A DNA stretch of 13,474 nucleotides from Dictyocoela muelleri (lineage: Eukaryota; Microsporidia), in the NCBI GenBank assembly GCA_016256075.1, contig SDVU01000430.1:1-13474 (forward strand), read 5' to 3'. Below the pieces are notes generated by a model, which was given only the letters and a program-made list of their open reading frames with translations, made no database searches and was not told where the DNA came from. Position numbers and translations under genes: made by a program. Below, piece by piece: positions 1 to 6,577 of this stretch. The first letter of the stretch is position 1, and the number at the start of each line of letters is the position of its first letter.

Positions 1-84
1 CGTTCTTTCCCTCTCCCTCCCTTTCTCTCTCTTTCTTTTTCTTTCCTTTCCTTTCCTTTCCTTTCCTTTCCTTTCCTTTCCTTT
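1..84. repeat. Polypyrimidine tract with (CTTTC)n microsatellite
   Basis: Apart from one G at position 2, the first 84 bases of the plus strand are all C or T. From 41 to 84 they form a regular CTTTC repeat, eight full units plus CTTT. Upstream of that the tract is an irregular CT-rich run. It is a simple sequence repeat and no gene is associated with it. Such tracts can form triplex DNA and vary in length, but nothing here shows a function. Confidence 0.95.
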
Positions 85-637
85 AATACAAAGTGTTCTA
101 GATGGAGTACACGTAAAATAACGGGTTTCGTCACAGTTTAAGACGTCTTAGGACTCAAACAACTTTAAATTCTCGTTATAAACATCTTTAAATGATAATA
201 TATGTTCGGTATCAACCTAACCAGACTCACTCTTTAAACACATACTGCTGATATTGTGGCAGATTTTTGATTTCTGCAGCCAGCCATTAGATGTCTAAAA
301 ATTTATGACATTGTACAAGGTAACCAGTTTTAAAGCCATTTCCTTAAATTTGTATACTGAACAGTACAAAACCTTTGTCTACGACCCACAAACTATTCAA
401 ATAGTTTATCATCAAATACACGAGTAGAGAAGTTGTTACTCGTGCATTTTTCTCTTTTCTTGAATATTTCCTCTTTGTTTCTCAAGATTTCACTTAGAGA
501 GAATATCGGTACACAGAAAAGTTTACTAAGCACCCTTAGTTTTATCTTGGGATTCCCTGTTTTATATTGTATGATTTAAATTTTTGTTCATGTGTCAATA
601 TTTTTTTCTGTGATGGAATCATAATTTTTTAGGGGTT
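85..637. other. Noncoding stretch, no recognised gene
   Basis: This stretch is less AT-extreme than what follows. It contains scattered short open frames (the longest about 70 codons, 364-579 plus, without an ATG) that match nothing recognised. The only clear structure is a small hairpin at 419-444. It could be decayed transposon sequence, but no family can be named. Confidence 0.5.
419..444. other. Perfect 8-bp stem hairpin
   Basis: CACGAGTA (419-426) and TACTCGTG (437-444) are perfect reverse complements around a 10-base loop, followed on the plus strand by a T-rich run. It looks like a simple stem-loop. A terminator-like or transposon-end role is possible, but no transcript that would use it is recognisable. 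Confidence 0.45.
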
Positions 638-750
638 ATTTAAATTTTTTTTATTTTTTATTTTTTAATTTTTTAATTTTTTTTAATTTTTTTAATTTTT
701 TTTTAATTTTTTTAATTTTTTATTTTTTTTTAATTTTGTCTTATTTTTTC
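638..750. repeat. T-rich low-complexity block
   Basis: This is a near-continuous run of T tracts of 5-9 bases separated by AA or A, approximately (TTTTTTAA)n. It is low-complexity sequence with no coding content on either strand. Confidence 0.9.
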
Positions 751-1051
751 AAAATACGATTCAAATAATTACGAATTCCAGTTCTAAGAAATACCAAATG
801 TAACTGTAAAACCACTTTTTCATATTTACAAATTTGATAAAAATTCCGAAAGGCGTAAAAAGAGCAAATTCCGAGTCAAAGAATTTACGAACTAAAGAGG
901 GACCACTGAATATCTTTAAACTGTGAATAAATTCTTAGATATTTTTGATTTTAATTTTTTTTCCTTTTTTAATTTTTACTCGTTAAATATAAATTTTTCA
1001 GTCCAGAATTTACTCTATAAAACAACAAAATTTTATAACAATTAGAAAATA
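751..1051. other. AT-rich noncoding stretch
   Basis: No open frame, repeat unit or RNA signature is seen. The sequence is AT-rich with homopolymer runs and looks like ordinary intergenic DNA leading into the tandem array. Confidence 0.6.
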
Positions 1052-1205
1052 TGGCATTTTGAGTTATGTCATTTTGAGGATGTGTCATTTTGAGTTATGT
1101 CATTTTGAGGATATGTCATTTTGAGGATATGTCATTTTGATGATTGTGCATTTTAGGATTGTGCATTTTGTTTTTCTGCATTTTGATGATTGGGTATTTT
1201 GTGGG
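1052..1205. repeat. Tandem array of 15-16 bp CATTTTGAGGAT units
   Basis: CATTTT recurs nine times at 15-16 base spacing, plus a tenth degenerate copy (TATTTT). The best-preserved unit is GTCATTTTGAGGATAT. Copies toward the right are more degenerate. The array ends within a few bases of the terminal repeat of the Merlin-like element at 1218. The same unit, in the same orientation, recurs at 5395-5450, so this is a dispersed repeat family and not a local slippage product. It may be the subterminal array of an unrecognised DNA transposon. Confidence 0.85.
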
Positions 1206-1357
1206 TACAGGATAATTGGGTCATGTTCGGAAAAATACCTATTTTATATTTTTTTTTCAAAGTAGACTTTTTTACGAACAAAAGCAAAATTTTTGATTTT
1301 TTTAAATTGTTAAATATTCATTATAAAATATAAAGTTTTGATTGAAATCATAATTGA

Positions 1358-1450
1358 TTTAATAATGATACGAAAACATTCGATTTTTTACAAGATAATG
1401 GAATTTTAAGACATGCGAAGCATTGTTTACATTGTAATAACTTTACAATC
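1358..1450 (+). pseudogene. Fragment of Merlin/IS1595-like transposase N-terminus
   Basis: A 31-codon open stretch contains the peptides FDFLQDNGILRHAKHC and CLHC. The pattern FLxxxGxLxxxxxCxxC is that seen at the N-terminal zinc-ribbon end of Merlin/IS1595-type transposases (recalled from the family, not searched). It lies inside an element with suitable terminal repeats. No ATG begins it cleanly and it stops at 1451. A further coding-like stretch (peptide IPKALKMGIFCNFNN, about 1885-1950) lies on the far side of the inserted palindrome and may continue the same gene. No DDE residues can be seen. Confidence 0.4.
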
Positions 1451-1598
1451 TGATTTTAATAACTGTTAAAATGAGAACGGTGAATTTATTGATGTTCTTC
1501 TAAAAAATTCCTAAAAAATCTTGTATTAGTTACGAAAATTAAAATTCAAAAATATCAATTCCTGTTAATTAGGTTCTCACCCGGCTTTCAGACACCCT

Positions 1599-1856
1599 TC
1601 TTATTTCCATTGATAAGAGGAGGAGTAATAAAGTATTTTAAATAACAGAATATTCGAGATAAAAACATATATGCAATTATGTATGTGTATGATCAAATAT
1701 ATTACAGTTTCCCAAAAATGGAAACGAAGTGACTATTTTTAGAAACTCTTATATATTTGATGATACATATAAATAATTGTATATTTGTTTTTATCTCGAA
1801 TATTTCTTTATTTAAAATACGAATTATTACTTCTCCTCTTATCAATGGAAATAAGA
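1599..1856. mobile_element. Fold-back (MITE-like) palindromic element nested in the Merlin-like copy
   Basis: The left arm, 1599 to about 1722, and the right arm, about 1733-1856, are imperfect reverse complements. For example, TCTTATTTCCATTGATAAGA on the left pairs with the sequence ending at 1856, and TATTCGAGATAAAAAC pairs with GTTTTTATCTCGAATA. The loop is only about 10-15 bases. No coding sequence is present. Its size and structure fit a fold-back MITE. Its position between the N-terminal coding fragment and a possible continuation suggests that it inserted into the Merlin-like element. No target duplication is certain. The arms may extend a little further (ACACC near 1592, GGTG at 1865). 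Confidence 0.75.
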
Positions 1857-2238
1857 TTTTTTAAGGTGCTATTTTTTTATAAAATACGAAATTTATCATA
1901 TTCCTAAAGCACTTAAGATGGGCATATTCTGTAATTTTAATAATTAAAAATATTCGTAAAATCTTTTGATATAGTTGTCTTAAATTTTTCAAAAAATTAG
2001 CAAAAAGAATTTCTCAAATAACTAGAATTATGAATAAAAAATCATATAAAATTTATTTTTTATTTTTTTTATTTTCAGAAAACCCATAAATAAATAAAAA
2101 ATAAAAAAAAATCATTTTAAAGGTAGCTACTTTAGTAATAGGCAAATTTCCGAACAATACCCGAATAATTTATATACTACTTGGAGATAAATAAATTTAT
2201 TATTTTTTCTTAATATTTTAATATTATTAATGTAATTA

Positions 2239-2320
2239 ATAATGAACCGTGGTCTAGTGGTAAGTGATATTTAGCAATACATTTGACCCCGCCTGATTTT
2301 GAACTTTTAAGGGGATTAGA
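2239..2320 (+). other. tRNA-like remnant with A-box match
   Basis: TGGTCTAGTGG, near 2250-2260, fits the RNA polymerase III A-box consensus TRGYNNARNNG at every position and is followed by TAAG, as in a tRNA D-loop. No matching acceptor stem or clean T-arm follows within tRNA distance; only a weak TTTTGAA lies about 45 bases on. It may be a tRNA pseudogene or the head of a tRNA-derived SINE, broken by the pogo element to its right. A chance match cannot be excluded. Confidence 0.3.
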
Positions 2321-2329
2321 AAAAAAAAC

Positions 2330-2382
2330 GTCACAAATCGGGGGGATGTCACAAATCGGGGGGATGTCACAAATCGGGAGGA
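2330..2382. repeat. Three tandem 18-bp repeats, left of the pogo transposase
   Basis: GTCACAAATCGGGGGGAT is repeated at 2330-2347 and 2348-2365, with a third slightly diverged copy at 2366-2382. A poly-A run precedes it. The same unit, also preceded by a poly-A run and in the same orientation, occurs at 4033-4067 on the other side of the transposase. It probably marks the edge region of the pogo/Tigger element, although the same-strand orientation is not what terminal inverted repeats would give. Confidence 0.9.
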
Positions 2383-2608
2383 AATATATTTTTTAATTAG
2401 ATTTATTAAAGTAGTCAAAGAGGTTGTTAAACTTTGATTGTTTTTTTTAGTCAGAAGAATTTTCTCTAGGTATTTAATGGATTCATAAGTGTCTTTATCC
2501 AAGTTACTATGATAAAAAAGTCTTACAAACCTTATAAATGAAACATAGCAGTTCGCAGCTTATAATCTCATATCTAAGGTATAATTGTCTGAAATAGATG
2601 TTTCAAGT

Positions 2609-4003
2609 TCAGTTTACATAAAATCTGGGAACATTATCAACACCATCTGTGGAAAAAACGATTTCCTTTTTCAATTCTTCATTTATAATAATTTCTTCAT
2701 TTGGATCAAAAAGTAAGAGATCCACTTCTGCTATTGCATCATCTTCGAAAAATTCTTTGTTATTTCTGAATATTTGCTTATTTCTAGTTCTTCTTGTATA
2801 AGACATTTTGCAATGTTTTGAGGTATGGGGTCAGATGGCAAAGCTTTGTTCCGGCAATTTATAATTGTTTCAAGGGTTACTTCATTCCACGCATCCTTAC
2901 GAAATATTACAGCATCTCTTATGGTAAGATTTTTGTATAATGATTCTAATTTAATTGATGGAGAAACATTGCTTACAATATGGTTAGGTTGATGGTTAAA
3001 GAATTTGGCTTTATAACTTCTTATAATTCCAGCATCTAGTGGTTGTAATCTGTAAGTACTATTTTTGGGTAGGAATATTGTTTTAACATTTGTAAATTCA
3101 CATGTAACTTTATGTGACAGACAATTATCTAATAAAAGAAGAATCTTCTTATTTTTTTAAAAAAAAAGAATTTCGGTTCAAATCGTACAACTATCATTTG
3201 ATATCATAAGCTCTCATCCAAGCAGTTTCATTGTAAAAATTATCACAAAAAGTCTTTATCAAAACCTTTAAAAGCCCTTGGCTTTTCAGACTTGCCAATT
3301 ATGACTGGTTTTAGCTTGTCTGTACCTGTCATATTGCATGCTAACATGACGGTAATTCTATCTTTAAACATTTTGATCCCCTTCCTTTCCTGTTTTACAA
3401 GACTCATTTTTGACACAAACTTAAAGAATAATTCCGTCTCATCACAATTGTAACGTTTTCCTTCCTATAGACTAAAAAATGTTCACGATACAATGATAGA
3501 AAATTTTACAAATTTTTGCTTGTTTACAACAAAACTTTCACCAGAACATTGTTTCATAGAAATACCATGTCTTTTCTTGAATTTATAAATAAACCCATTT
3601 GATGCCTCAAATTTTTGTTTTATGACATCGCAAATATTTGAAGTCTAAAACTCGTTGTAAATCTCGATGGCTTTATGTTTCGACAATTTTTCTGTTAAAA
3701 ACCCTCCTTGTTCTTCCAACATATCAATCCACTCTTTTAACTTTCGGTCAAAAATAGAAAATTTAATATTCTTTGGAATATTTGTCAGAGATGGATTTTT
3801 TATGTAAGCTTCTTTAATTGCTTCTTCGTTGTCAATGTATTTTTTTTACTGAGCGCCTATCATTTTTTTTACCAAACTTCACCGAGAAAATTTCTGCTTT
3901 TCTAGTGTATGTTTAATTACTAAAACACTTTTTATACTCTATAATATCCCTTTGTTTTTAGAGATATTTTGTCTGTTTTGAACCGTTCATTGTTTTTTGA
4001 CAT
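2609..4003 (-). pseudogene. Broken pogo/Tigger-family transposase (DDE_1 type)
   Basis: The reading starts at an ATG at 4003 (MSKNNERFKTDKISLKTK) and runs to a stop near 2609, about 465 codons, close to full length for pogo/Tigger transposases. In order it shows an N-terminal DNA-binding region, then a second CENP-B-like helix-turn-helix region (KFSIFDRKLKEWIDMLEEQG near 3750-3690), then KQCSGESF, then the DDE_1 catalytic core. The core has YNCDETELFF (Asp codon at 3441-3443), GKSEKPRAFKG, NETAWM, LLLDNCLSH (Asp codon 3127-3129) and LQPLDAGIIRSY (Asp codon 3034-3036). The last two Asp residues are 30 residues apart (DD30D). The enzyme would cut and paste its element at TA sites. Several frame changes and stops interrupt it: one frame ends at 3934, there are two stops just before YNCDE, others lie between the first and second Asp, and the last 65 codons (2609-2806) are in another frame. 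No working protein is expected. Family assignment is firm. Confidence 0.92.
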
Positions 4004-4032
4004 TCTTGTGGGTATTAATTTTTAAAAAAAAC

Positions 4033-4067
4033 GTCACAAATCGGGGTGATCTCACAAACCAGAGGTA
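4033..4067. repeat. Two 18-bp repeats, right of the pogo transposase
   Basis: GTCACAAATCGGGGTGAT at 4033-4050 is followed by a diverged copy at 4051-4067. It matches the unit at 2330-2382 on the same strand and is likewise preceded by a poly-A run. The transposase start codon is only about 30 bases away, so the array lies in the element's promoter or end region. Confidence 0.85.
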
Positions 4068-4111
4068 TTAAGCTTAAAAGGCTGACAGAATAACAATGGT
4101 TTTCAAAAAAC

Positions 4112-4147
4112 GTCCAAAAAATCTGGGGTGTCAGAAATCGGAAGGGT
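4112..4147. repeat. Two more diverged 18-bp repeat copies
   Basis: GTCCAAAAAATCTGGGGT (4112-4129) and GTCAGAAATCGGAAGGGT (4130-4147) are adjacent 18-mers resembling the GTCACAAATCGGGGGGAT unit, again in the same orientation. They suggest that the repeat-bearing end of the element extends to at least 4147, with about 45 bases of unrelated sequence between the two array pieces. Confidence 0.6.
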
Positions 4148-4159
4148 AACATATCGAGA

Positions 4160-4205
4160 AGCCAAGTGTAGTTGAATTCCCCTGGGTTCGAATACCAGTG
4201 TGTAG
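4160..4205 (+). other. tRNA T-arm-like remnant with B-box match
   Basis: CTGGGTTCGAATACCAG (about 4182-4198) resembles a tRNA T-arm: CTGG pairs with CCAG around a TTCGAAT loop, with one G-A mismatch at the loop closing pair. It contains a near-consensus B-box (GGTTCGANNCC). No D-arm or acceptor stem is found close by. With the A-box-like piece at about 2250 it brackets the pogo element, so one tRNA-like unit may have been split. The 3' acceptor sequence does not pair with the left piece, so this remains a guess. Confidence 0.35.
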
Positions 4206-4353
4206 ATTTATGTAATAAAAATTTATGTAAATATAAAAATTTAAGAAAATATAAAGTAAATCTTTTGGCATATGTCACATGCTGCGGCCATGACATATTT
4301 ATTATACTTGTTTAAATATAATTGAGATTTTTTAGTTATTAGACAAGTTTTGA

Positions 4354-4566
4354 ATCATTTCGGAGCGATTAGAGGCAGAACAAAAAATGCAGCCGAAGGT
4401 TTATAATAACCGTTTAAATTCAATTATCCATAACTCGAATGCTAGCTTTTCTGAGATTATTTCTGATATAAAATATAATATGTGTAAGTAGACCAGAATG
4501 GGTATTATTGATAGAAGACCTGAATTTAGAACAAAAATAATGTTGATCAAGATAAGAAAATGGTGA
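4354..4566 (+). pseudogene. Unidentified coding-like relic
   Basis: One frame reads 71 codons with a single internal stop at 4489-4491. The residue mix is protein-like (peptides ISERLEAEQKMQPKVYNNRL and MGIIDRRPEFRTKIMLIKI). It has no good start and no recognised motif. The surrounding sequence is AT-rich and noncoding. It may be a decayed transposon gene or a host gene fragment; it may also be chance in an AT-rich region. I do not recognise a family. Confidence 0.25.
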
Positions 4567-5142
4567 GAATCTGGATAAATTTTGAAAATAATATATTTTT
4601 TTAATTGAATTATTAATAGACTAAAAGATGCGATTAAAATTAGTGCTTAGATTTTTTGTTCCATTATTCTTATTTATTTAAATTATTTTTAAAAAAAATC
4701 ATAGTATATATCATACTACTTAATTTGTATATAAATACCGGATATCCACGTTTTCTTTTTTTTATCTAAATGAATTTGAAATGACTTTTTGTAAGTATAA
4801 CCTTTAATAAAATGGATATTTAGATATAAGAGAGAAATTTCATAATTTATCAAAATACTTCGAATCTTAATGTTGTAAAATCTAAGAAGAATAGTTTTAA
4901 TCAGACAACTTCTTCGCTATTTTTATTATACACAGTTTACTCCTCTGATGTTGATTTCCTAATAAATATTATAATCAAGAGTGAAATACCTAAATTGTCT
5001 CATTAATCACAACAATCTAATTTTATCATTCTTGAAAATTCTTGTATTAATTCATTTTATCTCGAATTTATTCATTTCCCCAATATATTATATCTTTACA
5101 TACAAATATTGTATAAATTTACTTATGCCTTATAGAATGAAT
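4567..5142. other. AT-rich noncoding stretch
   Basis: No recognised gene, repeat or RNA. A 60-codon plus-strand frame beginning with GTG at 4981 is hydrophobic and low in complexity, and it runs into the fold-back element. It is not considered a gene. Confidence 0.6.
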
Positions 5143-5376
5143 GGAACTTTTCTATTTTGGTAGAGTCCGAAAAGGTAAAATTAAAAGAGCTTAAAATAAA
5201 GTATAAAAATAAAGAATATGTATTTTTTCATGGTGAACTACAAGAGGTATTTTTTTTCTTTTTAGAAAAAAATACCTCTTGTAGTTCACCATGAAAAAAA
5301 TACATATTCTTTATTCTTATACTTTATTTTAAGCTCTTTTAATTTTATTTTCGGACTCTACTTAAATAGAACAGTT
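5143..5376. mobile_element. Long fold-back palindrome (MITE-like)
   Basis: The left arm (5143-5257) and right arm (5266-5376) are near-perfect reverse complements over their inner ~90 bases. Examples are TTTCATGGTGAACTACAAGA with its complement at 5277-5296, and GAGTCCGA with TCGGACTC. The arms are weaker at the outer ends (GGAACTTTTCTATTTTG against AAATAGAACAGTTCC). Only about 8 bases form the loop. There is no coding content. This fits a fold-back or MITE-type insertion. High arm identity suggests it is younger than the broken transposases nearby. No target duplication is obvious. A transcript across it would form a long hairpin. Confidence 0.85.
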
Positions 5377-5394
5377 CCGGCATTTGAATTTAGT

Positions 5395-5450
5395 CATTTT
5401 GGGATTGGGCATTTTGAGGATTGTCATTTTGGGGATTGTAATTTTTGGAG
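5395..5450. repeat. Second copy of the CATTTTGAGGAT tandem array
   Basis: Three CATTTTG units plus one degenerate copy occur at about 15-base spacing (GTCATTTTGGGATTGGG, CATTTTGAGGATTGT, CATTTTGGGGATTGT). It is the same unit, in the same orientation, as the longer array at 1052-1205. It begins about 20 bases after the end of the fold-back palindrome. Confidence 0.8.
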
Positions 5451-5744
5451 TACACGTTTTTTGGTTAATTAATTGAAAAAGTGCAAAGTAATAGTGAGTA
5501 TGAAAGGTTTAAAAATTCTCGTGATATTTTTTCTAAATGAAACTATATGTCACTTCAATTTTTTCTAAGAAATATATGAATGTTATTCTTAATTATAAAG
5601 ATTGTTTGCTAATTGAATTTTTGAAATACACACCAAGTCTTTTAGAAATAAAAACTAAAGAAAAGATTTAGCTTAAATTATTAGTTTATAAATTATTTAA
5701 ATCTAAAGATTTTTTTTATTATTTATTTCATCTGATATATATAT
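5451..5744. other. AT-rich noncoding stretch
   Basis: Nothing recognisable: no open frame of note, no repeat unit and no RNA motif. It joins the tandem array to the GC-richer island. Confidence 0.6.
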
Positions 5745-6010
5745 TACATGCTGAGAAGATCCATAGCTGCCCCCGCGGTTATCGCCAACATTGATCTTTA
5801 GACCTACTGCTGTGGTGAATTGATGATACACCTCTCTTAAGATACCCAGAAGCCCAGCTGTATACGCAATTTTCGGTATTTTAATGAATCGGTTGGATAC
5901 AGGTAATTAATAGCTTTTCATGAATTTTTATTTTTCGCTACTTTTAACCGAGATGTCCCGTCGCACTCATCTTCACACATAGGAGAGCATATTCTGCTTC
6001 ATTGTCATAT
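5745..6010 (-). pseudogene. GC-richer coding-like island, possible reverse-transcriptase relic
   Basis: This island is clearly richer in G and C than anything around it (for example CTGCCCCCGCGGTTATCGCC at 5767-5786). On the minus strand it reads peptides such as AGLLGILREVYHQFTTAVG followed by LKINVGDN. A phrase of the form xxGLKINxxK is typical of the palm region after the catalytic motif in many reverse transcriptases. The catalytic YxDD box itself is not seen, so the assignment is weak. Upstream minus-strand sequence (to about 6010) also looks coding-like but is not recognised. A structured RNA gene was considered because of the GC content, but no known family matched. Confidence 0.22.
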
Positions 6011-6577
6011 TAGACAAGTCTTAATCAACTATACCATACGGAAAAACTGTATATTATTGATATATTTCTATAGTTTTTGACTGCTTATTGTTATTCCCTC
6101 ATTATTTATTAAAGAGTGACGACTTCGGGTTGCGAACCTCTTTACTTAACTTTTACATTCAAGAGTGTTTCACCGAACTATCTGACCCCAAATCTGATTT
6201 TTATTATTATTTTATGGCATCGATTTTTTTATAATTTATAATTTGTTTTTTTTTTGCTTGAAAAAGTTGCGACATAACCATATTTTATTAAAAAATACAC
6301 TATCTCCGAAAAAAATTTATAAAATTCTTTAAATTTAACAATAAAAAAAACAGAAATATAAATTTATTAATAAAATGACCACGTAATATTGTTTTAAAGA
6401 TTAATAATTTTCCGACAATTTTCCTCAAATTCGACATAAAAATTAATTAAAAAAGTAACCCATTTAAAATGAATTATAAATCAGCCCAAAACAAATCTAA
6501 AAAAAAATTTTAAACTTCAAAATCTTCATCATCGTTTTAAAATTACAAATAAAAAAAATATCGCATGAAAAATAAAC
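6011..6577. other. AT-rich upstream region of the LRR gene
   Basis: No gene or repeat is recognised. The last ~350 bases before the LRR start are extremely A/T-rich with poly-A and poly-T runs, as is usual for upstream regions in AT-rich small genomes. No clear TATA box position or C-rich start-proximal motif can be singled out. A short inverted pair (TAAAGAG/CTCTTTA, about 6109-6144) encloses a GC-richer loop of unknown meaning. Confidence 0.55.

Larger units (their letters stand above)
1210..2170 (+). mobile_element. Merlin-like DNA transposon, internally deleted, with target-site duplications
   Basis: The element proper spans about 1218-2162. Its left end begins GGGTCATGTTCGG and the reverse complement of its right end reads GGGTATTGTTCGG. 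The similarity continues inward for about 25 bases. It is flanked by GGATAATT (1210-1217) and GAATAATT (2163-2170), an 8 bp duplication with one mismatch. Merlin (IS1016/IS1595-like) elements make 8-9 bp duplications, which fits. Inside, a plus-strand fragment at 1358-1450 resembles the N-terminus of such transposases. A 258 bp fold-back element is inserted in the middle, and no catalytic domain is visible. It is therefore a dead or non-autonomous copy. A TA duplication with ends starting CAG (pogo/mariner style) can also be drawn but matches less well. Confidence 0.6.

Noticed and set aside
364-579. About 70-codon plus-strand open stretch
   Set aside because: It has no ATG near its start and no motif, and its length is within chance expectation for a stretch that happens to lack stops.
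1052-2382. CRISPR-like interpretation of the short tandem arrays
   Set aside because: The units are contiguous 15-18 bp tandems with no spacers, and the surrounding DNA is eukaryotic in character.
2254-2502. 82-codon minus-strand frame
   Set aside because: It reads through the 18-bp tandem repeats (repeating SPRFVT) and has no conserved motif; it is a by-product of the repeat.
4015-4296. 93-codon minus-strand frame
   Set aside because: It crosses the diverged 18-mer repeats and the T-arm-like piece and has no recognisable domain.
4981-5163. 60-codon hydrophobic plus-strand frame
   Set aside because: It starts with GTG, is rich in I, L, F, Y and N as expected from AT-rich DNA, and ends inside the fold-back palindrome.
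5761-5880. snoRNA-like (U3) reading of the GC-rich island, from ATTGATGATA resembling a box C
   Set aside because: No matching box D or other U3 landmarks were found at suitable distance.
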